NCBI RefSeq assembly: GCF_006517175.1
Contig: NZ_CP041186.1
Location: 1,116,001 to 1,180,000, forward strand
Length of the DNA stretch: 64,000 nt
Direction: 5' to 3'
Origin: Persicimonas caeni
GTDB lineage: Bacteria; Myxococcota_A; Bradymonadia; Bradymonadales; Bradymonadaceae
In this document: positions 26,935 to 36,647 of the stretch, in pieces
How the letters are laid out: every line of letters starts with the position of its first letter
Numbering within the stretch: the first letter of the stretch is position 1
Program-made: the position numbers and the translations under genes
Notes under the pieces: model-generated
Database searches by the model: none
What the model saw: the letters and a program-made list of their open reading frames with translations, nothing else
What the model was told of the DNA's origin: nothing

Positions 26935-27615
26935 TTAATCGTCCTGTAGCAAATCGGGCCGTCGCTGCTTGGTTCGCTCGACGGACTGTTCGCGGCGCCA
27001 ATCGGCGATCTTTTGATGGTTGCCGCTGAGCAAGACCTCGGGAACCTGCCGTCCGCGAAACTCCCGCGGGCGGGTGTATTGAGGATATTCGAGGCGACCG
27101 TCGGCGAAACTCTCCTCGCGGATCGACGCCTCGTTGCCCAGCACGCCCGGAAGCAGACGCGTGACGGCGTCGATGAGCACAAGCGCGCCGGGCTCGCCGC
27201 CGCTCAGAACGTAATCACCGATCGAGACCTCGCGGTCGATCCATCCTTGGCGCACCCGCTCGTCGATCCCTTCGTAGCGCCCACAGGTCAGAATCATCCC
27301 TGGAAGTTCGGCGAGTTCGTGGGCCAAGCTCTGGCTCAGCGGCTCACCTTGCGGGCTCATGAGGATCCGCGGCGCGGCCGGATCTTGTTCGCGCGCATGC
27401 TCCAGCGCGCCGACCAACGGCTCGGGCTTCATGACCATGCCCGCTCCGCCCCCGTACGGGAGATCGTCGGTCGTCTTGTGCTTGTCGGTCGCAAAGTCCC
27501 TGATGTCGACGAGTTCGTAATCCACCAGGCCCTTGTCGTGGGCACGGCCCAAGATGGTCGCTTGGAGGGGAGTCTCGAAAAACTCCGGGAACAGTGTCAG
27601 GATCTGGAACTTCAC
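26935..27615 (-). CDS. trmD: tRNA (guanine-N1-)-methyltransferase
   Basis: Predicted 226 aa from GTG 27615 ([13 protein letters not shown]), the position where family members begin; a longer frame adds low-quality residues. TrmD methylates G37 of tRNAs with S-adenosylmethionine through a trefoil-knot SPOUT fold. Visible motifs: [51 protein letters not shown] and [14 protein letters not shown] 29-nt gap separates it from rimM upstream. Nothing unusual. Confidence 0.97.
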   Translation of the reverse strand: MKFQILTLFPEFFETPLQATILGRAHDKGLVDYELVDIRDFATDKHKTTDDLPYGGGAGMVMKPEPLVGALEHAREQDPAAPRILMSPQGEPLSQSLAHELAELPGMILTCGRYEGIDERVRQGWIDREVSIGDYVLSGGEPGALVLIDAVTRLLPGVLGNEASIREESFADGRLEYPQYTRPREFRGRQVPEVLLSGNHQKIADWRREQSVERTKQRRPDLLQDD

Positions 27616-27644
27616 GGCAGATCGCCTGCGGGCAGGAGGATGGC

Positions 27645-28190
27645 TCAGGGAAGCTCGGTGCCTTCCGGAGCCCAATGATCGAGGGGTTGGAGAAGCACGG
27701 CTCCGTCGTGATCGAGGTCGGCAACGGCGTCTTCGATCATTGGAACGAAGAGCTTGGAGCCGTCACTCATATGAACAACCATCACATCGTTGGCGCCGGT
27801 CTCGAAAAACCCGCCAACCTCGCCAATCGAACGCGACGGCCCCTCTTCAGCGAGCAAGATGAGGACCTCCCGTTCTACCAAGTCCTTCTGATAGAACTCG
27901 TCCTCTTCCAACTCGGGAAGCACCTCCGCGTCGACGAAAACCTCGAGGTTGGTCAGCGCTTCGGCTTCGTCGCGATCGGCGACCTCGTCGAACTGGACGA
28001 TGTCGAACTTATTCGCTCGACGCGCCCGAGCCACCGTCAACGGGAAATCTTGGTCCCCCCGACGTGCGAAAACCCGCGATCCCACCTCGAAGAGGTCGGA
28101 TCCCGGGTTCACGGGAAAGTAGCGGATCTCGCCGCGCACTCCGTGCGCACGTCCGAAGGTCCCCGTTTGGATGAGCTCTCGATCCGCCAT
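27645..28190 (-). CDS. rimM: 16S rRNA processing protein RimM
   Basis: Predicted 181 aa from ATG 28190, three bases after the khpA stop. RimM binds S19 and helps mature the 30S head. The sequence begins [20 protein letters not shown], the family's hallmark, and continues with [12 protein letters not shown] and a PRC-barrel half ([32 protein letters not shown]). The usual PGLL-like end is altered to [10 protein letters not shown]. Normal length and context. Confidence 0.95.
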   Translation of the reverse strand: MADRELIQTGTFGRAHGVRGEIRYFPVNPGSDLFEVGSRVFARRGDQDFPLTVARARRANKFDIVQFDEVADRDEAEALTNLEVFVDAEVLPELEEDEFYQKDLVEREVLILLAEEGPSRSIGEVGGFFETGANDVMVVHMSDGSKLFVPMIEDAVADLDHDGAVLLQPLDHWAPEGTELP

Positions 28191-28193
28191 CGG

Positions 28194-28457
28194 TCAGTCG
28201 ACGATATCGACGGTGACCTGTTTGCCGGTGCCGATGTCGGCCGCGGTCACCATGCTGCGCATGGCGCGAGCGATCCGCCCGCCGCGACCGATCACGCGCC
28301 CACGCACGTCGTCGGGAGTGAAAATCTTGATATCGAGCTGCGAGTCACCCTCGTCGGCCTCGACGTTGAAGTCAACGTCGTCACCCAAGAGCGACTCCAC
28401 CACGTAGCGAACCAGCTCGCGGTAGGCTTCGGCGGTGTCCTTGTCGGTTGCAGCCAT
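28194..28457 (-). CDS. khpA: KH-domain RNA-binding protein KhpA
   Basis: Predicted 87 aa from ATG 28457; GGGAG lies 8 nt upstream and an in-frame GTG further upstream is less likely. A single KH domain with the GxxG loop as VIGRGGRIARAMRSMV. The family (KhpA/YlqC) binds RNA and is typically encoded between rpsP and rimM, as here. It begins 51 nt after the rpsP stop. Confidence 0.93.
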   Translation of the reverse strand: MAATDKDTAEAYRELVRYVVESLLGDDVDFNVEADEGDSQLDIKIFTPDDVRGRVIGRGGRIARAMRSMVTAADIGTGKQVTVDIVD

Positions 28458-28508
28458 CGTGTGCTCTCCCACAGACTAGTACTCGGCTCGAGAGGTGAGC
28501 CAATCCGA

Positions 28509-29057
28509 TTACTCTTCCTCGTCGGAAGTTTCCTCGGACTCTTCGGCTTCTTTAGACTCTTCGGCTTTCTCAGCTTCTTCCGAAGCCTCTTCAGCCTCTT
28601 CGCCCTCTTCCGAAGCTTCTTCGGCCTCAGCTTTCTCAGCCTTTTCAGCCTTCTCAGCCTCTTTAGCGGCCTTGGCCTCTTCCTCGGCCTTTTTGGCCTC
28701 AGCTTTGGCTTGCTCGGCGATCTCGGCGCGACGAGCTTCGTCGGCCTGACGCTTCTGCTCGGCCTGGGCCTTGCGGGCAGCCTCGTCGGCCCCCTCTTCG
28801 CTCAGGTCGACCACGTCGCCGCGGCGCATGCGCCGGATCAACGACAGCACGGTGTCGGTCGGCTGGGCGCCGACGCTCAACCAGTACTCGACGCGCTCGG
28901 AGTTCAGGCGCACCGTGGCCGGCTCGTGGAGCGGGTCGTAGGTGCCCAGCATTTCGATGAACCGACCATCACGGGGGCTACGCTTGTCGGTGGCAACCAC
29001 GCGATAGAAGGGGCGCTTTTTGGCGCCATAACGCTGCATTCTAAGTCGTACAGGCAT
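28509..29057 (-). CDS. rpsP: 30S ribosomal protein S16 with long acidic C-terminal extension
   Basis: Predicted 182 aa; standard S16 is about 80-90 residues. Residues 1-85 are ordinary S16 (MPVRLRMQRYGAKKRPFYRV, GRFIEMLGTYDPL, LSVGAQPTDTVLSLIRR). The rest is a ~95-residue Ala/Glu/Lys-rich tail of the type AEKAEKAEKAEAEEASEEGE, ending ETSDEEE. No frameshift is needed, so the extension is real unless processed. It should be a charged helix reaching out of the 30S body. First gene of the rpsP-khpA-rimM-trmD group. Confidence 0.96.
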   Translation of the reverse strand: MPVRLRMQRYGAKKRPFYRVVATDKRSPRDGRFIEMLGTYDPLHEPATVRLNSERVEYWLSVGAQPTDTVLSLIRRMRRGDVVDLSEEGADEAARKAQAEQKRQADEARRAEIAEQAKAEAKKAEEEAKAAKEAEKAEKAEKAEAEEASEEGEEAEEASEEAEKAEESKEAEESEETSDEEE

Positions 29058-29123
29058 CGTTTCTCAGTCGTCTTTTGGAAAACCAACTTCCTTATGTGAG
29101 CGCGCCCGGAGGAGCACCCACGG

Positions 29124-29153
29124 TCTATAAAATTGCGCGGCCCTGCATTTGCA
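29124..29153 (-). promoter_or_regulatory. Possible promoter of the rpsP operon
   Basis: On the minus strand TTGCAA (29148-29153) is followed after 18 bp by TATAGA (29124-29129), about 70 nt before the rpsP start. A sigma-70-like match by eye only. Confidence 0.4.
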
Positions 29154-29222
29154 AGGCCTCGGAAGGTCGGGAACACTAGAGATCCCAACCGTCCCTGTCA
29201 AGTGCGCGTGGCGCCGGCCGGC

Positions 29223-29260
29223 AAAAAAGCGACCACCGGGAGGACAAATCCATCCCGGTG
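29223..29260 (-). terminator. Terminator after the glutaredoxin gene
   Basis: CACCGGGA (29234-29241) pairs with TCCCGGTG (29253-29260). On the minus strand the hairpin is followed by a run of six T (29223-29228), 20 nt past the glutaredoxin stop. Confidence 0.8.
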
Positions 29261-29280
29261 TTCAATTGCACGGCGGCTGC

Positions 29281-29682
29281 TCAGTCGCCGCAAGCATCTT
29301 CGATCATCTGACCGAGGTCGCCCGACTCGTGCATCTTGCTCACGATGTCAGAGCCGCCCACCAACTCGCCGCCGACGTACAGCTGCGGAATGGTCGGCCA
29401 ATCGCCGTAGTCTTTGATACCCTGACGGATCTCGGGGTCGGCGAGCACGTTGACCGCGTAAAACGGCTTGCCGTAGCTCGACAACACCGCGGCCGCGCGC
29501 GCCGAAAACCCGCACATGGGCTGCTGGGGCGTGCCCTTCATAAAGAGCACCAGATCATTCTCGGTCACCATCTTCTCGATCTCCGAGAGAACGTCGCCGC
29601 CTTCGTCGCGCGTCTTCGGCGCGGCCTCGGCAGACTCGGAACCGGCGATCGGAAGCGAAATCTTCTTCTTTTCGTCACTCAT
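29281..29682 (-). CDS. Monothiol glutaredoxin, Grx4/GrxD type
   Basis: Predicted 133 aa from ATG 29682, which overlaps the TGA of the upstream BolA gene (ATGA). It carries the CGFS active site (QQPMCGFSARAAAV) and the glutathione-binding stretches WPTIPQLYVGGELVGGSDI and LVLFMKGTP. Monothiol Grx proteins bind [2Fe-2S] clusters with BolA partners and deliver them or sense iron. Compared with the usual ~105 aa, there is a ~30-residue N-terminal extension rich in charged residues. The overlap with bolA suggests matched synthesis of the two partners. Confidence 0.95.
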   Translation of the reverse strand: MSDEKKKISLPIAGSESAEAAPKTRDEGGDVLSEIEKMVTENDLVLFMKGTPQQPMCGFSARAAAVLSSYGKPFYAVNVLADPEIRQGIKDYGDWPTIPQLYVGGELVGGSDIVSKMHESGDLGQMIEDACGD

Positions 29683-29927
29683 GACTTCTCTTCCCACTGC
29701 TCTGGAGTAAAAACGTCGAGCGTCAGTGCATGGATCGGCCCTTTCATCTCTTCTTTGAGGGCGTCGTAGACCATGCGGTGGCGCTTGATGAGCGGCTTCC
29801 CGTCAAACGCTTCGGAGATGACGGTCACCTGGTAGTGATCTTTGGTACCCGTCAGGTCCTGAACGTGGACCTCGGCATCCGTCAGAGATGCTTTGATCTT
29901 GGAGACGATCTCTTCCGGCTCAATCAT
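29679..29927 (-). CDS. BolA/IbaG family protein
   Basis: Predicted 82 aa from ATG 29927 (MIEPEEIVSKIKASL). It has the BolA core: VQDLTGTKDHYQVTVISEAF, the conserved H/R-rich IKRHRMVYDALKEEM and IHALTLDVFTPEQ. BolA proteins form a heterodimer around a [2Fe-2S] cluster with monothiol glutaredoxins, and the next gene encodes exactly such a partner, overlapping by four bases. Ribosome-binding sequence is weak (AGAG). Confidence 0.93.
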   Translation of the reverse strand: MIEPEEIVSKIKASLTDAEVHVQDLTGTKDHYQVTVISEAFDGKPLIKRHRMVYDALKEEMKGPIHALTLDVFTPEQWEEKS

Positions 29928-30150
29928 TGTGTCTAACTCTCTGGCTGGCGTTAAATTCCGCGTGTGACCCACGAGGTCGAACTCGCCGGGTCGCCCGGTT
30001 CACGCCCCTTCCCCTAATAGGATTCGCTCGCGAATTCAAGATGCGTCCGTCACAAGATTGGATCTTTGGCCCGCGGTGATTACGGGTTTGCCTCGCAAAT
30101 TAAGCGCGTGTCCGAGTTGCGTCCAGCAAGCGAAGCGATGCGGCCAGCGC

Positions 30151-30180
30151 TTGACCAAATCCGGTTCACACAATTATAAG
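30151..30180 (+). promoter_or_regulatory. Probable promoter of the fadN-fadA operon
   Basis: TTGACC (30151-30156) and TATAAG (30175-30180) are spaced 18 bp apart, about 120 nt before the fadN start. The rest of the 29928-30299 gap shows no gene; it presumably also holds the bolA promoter on the other strand. Confidence 0.55.
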
Positions 30181-30299
30181 TAGCCGCACTGAATCGTGGT
30201 TCATTGGCGCATGGCGTGCGCACTGAGCACGCCGCCAGATGCACGCGCCAGTCGCCGTTTCCTCTCGCTCAAACGACCTTACGCAAAGGAAGCACACTT

Positions 30300-32678
30300 A
30301 TGGCAACCAAGCGCATTCGAAAGGCCGTCGTCATCGGCGCCGGGGTCATGGGTCGCGGCATCGCCGCGCACCTGGCCAACGCTCGCATCCCCGTTCACCT
30401 GCTCGATATCGTCCCACAACCCCAGGAGGGCGACGATCCGAAGGATCCGGCGTTTCGCAGCAAGATCGCGCGCAACGCGATCCAGCAGATCAAGAAGAGC
30501 AAGCCGGCGCTCATCTTCACCAAGCGCGATCTCGAGCTGATCACGCCGGGCAACATCGAAGATGATCTCGACGTGCTCGCCGACGCCGATTGGGTCGTCG
30601 AGGCCGTGCCCGAGCGTATGGACATCAAGCAGGCGACCTTCTCCAAGATCGAAGAGCACGCCGGCGAAGACACCATCATCACCTCGAACACCTCCGGGCT
30701 GTCCATCGCGGGCATGCTCGAAGGCCGCAGCGACAGCTTCAAAGAGCGCTTCCTGGTGACGCACTTCTTCAACCCGGTGCGCTACATGAAGCTTCTCGAG
30801 CTGGTCGAGGCCGAGGACACCTCCTCGGAGGTCACCGAGACGATGATCGCGTTCGGTCGCGACGTGCTCGGCAAGGGCATCGTGTTCGGCAAGGACACCA
30901 CCAACTTCATCGCCAACCGCATTGGCGTGCATGGCATCATGAGCATCATGCACCTGATGAGCGACTTCGATATGACCATCGAAGACGTCGATCAGGTCTT
31001 CGGCAAGCCTATGGGCCGACCGAAGTCGGCTGTGTTCCGCACCGGTGACGTCGTCGGTTTGGACACCTTCGTGCACGTGGCCGACAACTGCCACGAGACG
31101 TTGACTGACGACGAGGACCGCGAGGTCTTTGAAGTCCCCGACTTCCTGCGCGACATGGTCGAAAAGGGCTGGACGGGTCAAAAGGCCGGCCAGGGCTTCT
31201 ACAAGAAGACCGACGAAGGCATCATGGCCCTTCGCCCGGAGTCCATGGAGTACGAAAAGCGCGACAAGAGCGACTTTTCGAGCCTATCGGGTGCCAAGGG
31301 CTCGCCGGCGGACAAGATCCGCTACGTCATCCGCGAGGGCGAGGACAAGGCCGCCGATTTCGCACGCGCCGCCACCTACCGCTCGCTGGCCTACACGGCG
31401 CGACGCATGGGTGAGATCGCCGACGATGTCGTCAACATCGATCGCGCGATGCGCTGGGGCTTCAACTGGAAGCTCGGGCCGTTCCAGACCTGGGACGCCA
31501 TCGGCCTCGAGTGGTCCGTCGAGCAGATGAAGGAAGAAGGCATCGAGCTGCCCTCTTGGATCGACGAGATGGTCGAAGCCGGCCACGAGTCTTTCTACCG
31601 CTGGAACGGAGCCACGCGTGAGTACTACGACGTGGAGGCAAATGACTACAAGCCGGTGCCGGCCGACGAGCGCGAGATCTCCATCGACGTGCTCAAGAAG
31701 TCGGACAAGAAGGTGATGGGCAACTCCAGCGCCAGCCTCTACGACATGGGCGACGGCGTGGCCCTGCTCGAGTTCCACACCAAGATGAACTCGGTCGACA
31801 ACGACATCATCGCGATGATGGAGCAGGCCGCCGACGAGGTCGAAGACGGCGACTGGCGAGGGCTGGTCATCGGAAACGGCTCGGACAACTTCTCGGCAGG
31901 CGCCAACCTGATGCTTGTGCTCATGAACGCACGCGCGGGCAACTGGGACGACATCGAAGAGATGGTCACCCGCTTCCAGGCCGCCAACCAGCGCATGCGC
32001 TACCTGTCCAAGCCGGTCGTGGCTGCCCCGCGCGGCCTGACCCTTGGTGGCGGCGCCGAGGTAGCCATGGGCGCCAACGCTATCCAGCCTGCCGGCGAGC
32101 TCTACATGGGGCTGGTCGAAGTCGGCGTGGGCCTCGTGCCCGGCGGTGGCGGCAACCTGCAGCTGATGCGCAACATCTTCGGCAAGCACGCCAGCGACGC
32201 CGACTTCGACGCCCTCCCCTTCCTGCAGAAGGTCTTCATGCAGATCGGTATGGCCGAAGTCTCGCGCAGCGCCGAACAGGCACGCGAGGCGGGCTTCCTC
32301 AAGCTCGACGACGGGCTGTCGATCAACGCCGAGCATCGCCTGCACCACGCCAAGCAGCGGGTCATCGGCATGTACGAAGCGGGCTTCCGTGCGCCGCGTC
32401 CCACCCAGTTCCGCCTGCCCGGCAAGGACGGCGTGGCGACCATCGACATGATGCTCTACAGCATGGAGGGCCAGAAGCAGATCTCGGCCTACGACCGCCA
32501 CATCGGCAAGATGTTGGCCAACGTGCTGTGCGGCGGCGAGACCACCCGCGCGGTGCTCACCAGCGAAGACCGGCTGCTCGAACTCGAGCGCGAGGCCTTC
32601 CTGTCGCTGTGCGGCGAAGAGAAGAGCCAGGAGCGCATGCAGCACATGCTCATGCACAACAAGCCGCTTCGTAACTAA
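30300..32678 (+). CDS. fadN: 3-hydroxyacyl-CoA dehydrogenase / enoyl-CoA hydratase, FadN type
   Basis: Predicted 792 aa from ATG 30300 (AAGGAAG 8 nt upstream). The N-terminal half is an NAD-binding hydroxyacyl-CoA dehydrogenase (VVIGAGVMGRGIAAHLANA; ITSNTSGLSIAGM; LVTHFFNPVRYMKLLELVE; KDTTNFIANRIG). The C-terminal half, from ~470, is a crotonase domain (VALLEFHTKMNSVDNDII, NFSAGANLMLV, GLTLGGGAEVAMGA). This dehydrogenase-first order and length match Bacillus FadN rather than E. coli FadB. It performs the hydration and dehydrogenation steps of fatty-acid beta-oxidation in the cytoplasm. The thiolase gene follows 81 bp downstream. Confidence 0.95.
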   Translation: MATKRIRKAVVIGAGVMGRGIAAHLANARIPVHLLDIVPQPQEGDDPKDPAFRSKIARNAIQQIKKSKPALIFTKRDLELITPGNIEDDLDVLADADWVVEAVPERMDIKQATFSKIEEHAGEDTIITSNTSGLSIAGMLEGRSDSFKERFLVTHFFNPVRYMKLLELVEAEDTSSEVTETMIAFGRDVLGKGIVFGKDTTNFIANRIGVHGIMSIMHLMSDFDMTIEDVDQVFGKPMGRPKSAVFRTGDVVGLDTFVHVADNCHETLTDDEDREVFEVPDFLRDMVEKGWTGQKAGQGFYKKTDEGIMALRPESMEYEKRDKSDFSSLSGAKGSPADKIRYVIREGEDKAADFARAATYRSLAYTARRMGEIADDVVNIDRAMRWGFNWKLGPFQTWDAIGLEWSVEQMKEEGIELPSWIDEMVEAGHESFYRWNGATREYYDVEANDYKPVPADEREISIDVLKKSDKKVMGNSSASLYDMGDGVALLEFHTKMNSVDNDIIAMMEQAADEVEDGDWRGLVIGNGSDNFSAGANLMLVLMNARAGNWDDIEEMVTRFQAANQRMRYLSKPVVAAPRGLTLGGGAEVAMGANAIQPAGELYMGLVEVGVGLVPGGGGNLQLMRNIFGKHASDADFDALPFLQKVFMQIGMAEVSRSAEQAREAGFLKLDDGLSINAEHRLHHAKQRVIGMYEAGFRAPRPTQFRLPGKDGVATIDMMLYSMEGQKQISAYDRHIGKMLANVLCGGETTRAVLTSEDRLLELEREAFLSLCGEEKSQERMQHMLMHNKPLRN

Positions 32679-32704
32679 ACAGCGCCGCTCAGGAAGAAAC
32701 CAAC

Positions 32705-32733
32705 GGCGGTCGCGGGTTTTACCCGCGTCCGCC
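32705..32733 (+). other. Strong hairpin between fadN and fadA
   Basis: GGCGG-T-CGCGGGT pairs with ACCCGCG-T-CCGCC around a TTT loop: 12 base pairs flanking a T:T mismatch. No T-run follows, so it is more likely an mRNA stability or processing element than a terminator. Confidence 0.6.
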
Positions 32734-32759
32734 CTGAAGCCACATATATGGAGAAAACT

Positions 32760-33941
<1,182 letters not shown>

Positions 33942-33970
33942 GTCTGTTAGACCCAAACAGACGACCCTTC

Positions 33971-34017
33971 GAGGGTCGTGTCGCCGAAAATCTTCGGTGG
34001 CACGACCCTCTTTTTTT
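33971..34017 (+). terminator. Terminator after fadA
   Basis: GAGGGTCGTG (33971-33980) pairs with CACGACCCTC (34001-34010), with a nested CCGAA/TTCGG stem inside, followed by seven T. Confidence 0.92.
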
Positions 34018-34020
34018 GCG

Positions 34021-34153
34021 GACAAACTACGATTTGGGGGCCGCTTTGGCGCACGCTTTCGATGACTCGACGCGCTATTTGAGCAGACAAACTACAATTT
34101 GGGGGCCGCTTTGGCGCACGCTTTCGATGACTCGACCCTCAAATTGTAGTTTG
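34021..34153. repeat. 65-bp tandem repeat with inverted end
   Basis: A 51-nt block (34021-34071) is repeated at 34086-34136 with one mismatch (period 65 bp), containing GGGGGCCGCTTTGGCGCACG. The second copy's CAAACTACAATTTG (34088-34101) reappears inverted as CAAATTGTAGTTTG (34140-34153), so the copy can form a large stem-loop. No coding sequence crosses it convincingly. It ends 25 bp before the rlpA-like start. Confidence 0.9.
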
Positions 34154-34178
34154 GCTGCCCAAATAGTATCCTAGGTGC

Positions 34179-34649
34179 ATGAAGCACCTGCGTTTTCTCA
34201 TAATTTCGCTTATCGCCGCGTTCGTCCTGAACGCCTGTGGCTCCACCTACGACACCTCGCGCATCCGCGATCCCAAAGGCGATCTGATCACCGATCGAGC
34301 CGCCAACGGACCCGACGGAAAGAAGCACGCACTCAGCGGCGGAGCGAGTTGGTACGGCAAGAAATTTCACGGCCGCACCACCGCCTCCGGCGAACCGTAC
34401 GACATGTACGCCTTTACCGCGGCTCACAAGACCCTGCCGTTCCACACGGTGGTACGCGTCATCGAGCCGGAGACGAACAAATCGGTTGTTGTGCGCATCA
34501 ACGACCGCGGACCCTACCACGGCAGCCGCATCATCGATCTGTCGTTTGCCGCGGCGACCGACCTGGACCTCGTCGAGCGCGGCGTGCAGCACGTCGAACT
34601 CGAGGTCGTGCAGTGGGGTGACGGCTCGCGGGTGCGTGCCACGGACTAG
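34179..34649 (+). CDS. RlpA-like double-psi beta-barrel lipoprotein
   Basis: Predicted 156 aa. Signal MKHLRFLIISLIAAFVLNAC with lipobox VLNAC, then a short linker and a DPBB domain: GGASWYGKKFHGRTTASGEP, FTAAHKTLPFHTVVRV, VVRINDRGPYHGSRIIDLS. These are the RlpA signature residues including the catalytic-type NDRGP Asp. RlpA acts on peptidoglycan lacking stem peptides at septa or the cell surface. Unlike E. coli RlpA it has no SPOR domain, so septal targeting by that route is not expected. No clear ribosome-binding site is seen. Isolated gene downstream of a repeat. Confidence 0.93.
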   Translation: MKHLRFLIISLIAAFVLNACGSTYDTSRIRDPKGDLITDRAANGPDGKKHALSGGASWYGKKFHGRTTASGEPYDMYAFTAAHKTLPFHTVVRVIEPETNKSVVVRINDRGPYHGSRIIDLSFAAATDLDLVERGVQHVELEVVQWGDGSRVRATD

Positions 34650-34724
34650 CACCGGCGCACTGGAACTCATATTCGTCCCTGAGTATAATCTGACTGGATT
34701 CAGCCTCCTGAAACAGCCGGGCAC

Positions 34725-36587
34725 ATGCCTTTTCGCTTGCCATTGTGGTTGGGAAGATACTGCGCCGCCTGCGGGCTGAGTCTCCTTACCTTCGTAGGAT
34801 GTGGATGTTCCGGCGAGGCCCCCCCCGACGGCGACCGAAATGTGTATCGGGCGGAGGACGCGGGCGGGCGTGACGGAGTGAACGCCGACGCATCTGTAGA
34901 TGACCTGACGACCCTGCCTCCTCCGCCCGAAAGGCCCGGGCCATTCAATCTCGATTGCCCTCCCGCCAGGCTATCTGACGAGCAGCGCCGCTGGCTTTCG
35001 CATACGCCCCACTGTTACGGCGAAGGTGAACCGCTCTTTGACGACGCGACCGAGTCATCTCAACTGGTGCACACTCACGGGTACGCAGACCACCTCACCC
35101 TCTATAAGCGCCAAGTTGGCGGCGGAGTCGCCCTCGAAGATTTCAACAACGACGGCGCCCTCGATCTGTATCTGAGCAACGCCAACGGGCCGAATCGGCT
35201 ACTGCTGAACGACGGGAACGGTCAGTTCTTCGATTGCACCGCTCAGACCGCGATGGGATTCGCCCAGGATTGGACGAACGGTGTCAGTTCAGCCGATTAC
35301 AACAATGACGGGTGGCAAGATCTCTACCTGACCAACCGGGGACCCGATCGCCTGATTCGCAACAACGGGGATGGGACGTTTACCGATGTGACCGAGCAGG
35401 CCAGCATCAGCGCCGACGCCAACAGTGGCACGGCGACGTGGGGAGATCTCGACGCCGACGGGCACCTCGATCTGTTCGTCTCGGCGCTCGCCTGGGAGTA
35501 TACCAACGGCTACGAAAGCATTGTCCCCGGACGATCGCGGCTCTATCGCAACCTGGGCGACGGTAGCTTTCGAGAAGTTCTCCACGGAGTGAGCTTTGCG
35601 CCCGGAGCCTCGTTCATCTCCCCGATGGTCGATCTGGACGACGATGGAGATCTCGACCTGCTGCATACGCAGGAATTCTACCACATCACCCAGACTCAGT
35701 ACTTTCGGAATGACGGCCCTACCTCCGATGGCTGGATTGACTGGCAGGAGCGCTTCGAGTTCCGCAGACTTCCGGTAAGTCACGCTGTGATGGGCGTAGC
35801 GCCCTTCGACATCAACCGTGACGGACGCCTCGATCTGGCGATGTCCGCACTTTGGGGGATGTCTCCGATGCGAGAAGCGTTGCTCGTCAATCGGGGCGAC
35901 ACCACGTTTGTCGACGAAGCCCCCGATCGTGGGGCGTTTGCCATGGACGCTGGGTACACTCCCGGAGAAACGCGCCGCTTTGTGAGTTGGGCGATGATCG
36001 CCGCCGACATCGACAACGATCGTGATGAGGATCTGTACGTCACCTACGGCCACTTCAGTCCGGGGGTCGACTGGGACGCCCCCCCAGAAGAGCATCCGCC
36101 CATGACACCGGACCAGCCCAACGCCCTATTGGTCAACGACGGACACGGACATTTCACACTGGCCGACGGGTCGTGTGCCGAGGACACTGGCCAAAGCCGC
36201 GCAGCAGCTGCCGGTGATGTCAATGGCGACGGGTGTGTCGATCTGGTGGTGGTCAATCAAAATGGCAACACCCGCCTCTTGCGCAACCGATGCGAAGCGG
36301 CCGGCCATGCGGTGTCGGTGCGCCTGCTCGGCACCCAGAGCAACCGCGATGCGGTCGGCGCCCGAGTCGAGTTGACTGTGGGCGACAACACGCAGCACAA
36401 GCGAGTCTTCGCCGGCTCCCGCGGAGTCCACTCCTCGCTGCCCAAACGACTGCACTTCGGACTGGGCGACGCCGACCAGGCCGATCGCCTCACGGTATGG
36501 TGGCCCTCGGGCAAGCATCAGGTATTCGGACCGATTCCGGCGGGCACGGTGGTACTTGAAGAGCCCTCCTCCTCCGACGCTCAATAA
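34725..36587 (+). CDS. CRTAC1-type FG-GAP/ASPIC-UnbV lipoprotein
   Basis: Predicted 620 aa. The N-terminus has a hydrophobic stretch ending in a lipobox-like LTFVGC. The body holds several VCBS/FG-GAP blades with calcium-binding-type loops (DFNNDGALDLYLSN, DYNNDGWQDLYLTN, DLDADGHLDLFVS, DINRDGRLDLAMSA, DINGDG-like DVNGDGCVDLVVV), making a beta-propeller. The C-terminus matches ASPIC/UnbV (SSLPKRLHFGLGDADQADRL, VWWPSGKHQVF). Probably surface- or periplasm-exposed, perhaps in adhesion; no enzyme activity is apparent. Possible alternate starts exist; the chosen ATG lacks a strong ribosome-binding site. Confidence 0.9.
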   Translation: MPFRLPLWLGRYCAACGLSLLTFVGCGCSGEAPPDGDRNVYRAEDAGGRDGVNADASVDDLTTLPPPPERPGPFNLDCPPARLSDEQRRWLSHTPHCYGEGEPLFDDATESSQLVHTHGYADHLTLYKRQVGGGVALEDFNNDGALDLYLSNANGPNRLLLNDGNGQFFDCTAQTAMGFAQDWTNGVSSADYNNDGWQDLYLTNRGPDRLIRNNGDGTFTDVTEQASISADANSGTATWGDLDADGHLDLFVSALAWEYTNGYESIVPGRSRLYRNLGDGSFREVLHGVSFAPGASFISPMVDLDDDGDLDLLHTQEFYHITQTQYFRNDGPTSDGWIDWQERFEFRRLPVSHAVMGVAPFDINRDGRLDLAMSALWGMSPMREALLVNRGDTTFVDEAPDRGAFAMDAGYTPGETRRFVSWAMIAADIDNDRDEDLYVTYGHFSPGVDWDAPPEEHPPMTPDQPNALLVNDGHGHFTLADGSCAEDTGQSRAAAAGDVNGDGCVDLVVVNQNGNTRLLRNRCEAAGHAVSVRLLGTQSNRDAVGARVELTVGDNTQHKRVFAGSRGVHSSLPKRLHFGLGDADQADRLTVWWPSGKHQVFGPIPAGTVVLEEPSSSDAQ

Positions 36588-36624
36588 AAAAAGCCGGCGG
36601 CGCTTTCATTCGCGCCGCCGGCTT
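36588..36624. terminator. Bidirectional terminator between convergent genes
   Basis: AAGCCGGCGGCGC (36591-36603) pairs with GCGCCGCCGGCTT (36612-36624), a 13-bp stem with an 8-nt loop. Preceded by an A-run, it lies between the plus-strand FG-GAP gene and the minus-strand vWA gene. Confidence 0.9.
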
Positions 36625-36647
36625 CATTCACCCCGATAAGTCGCCCA

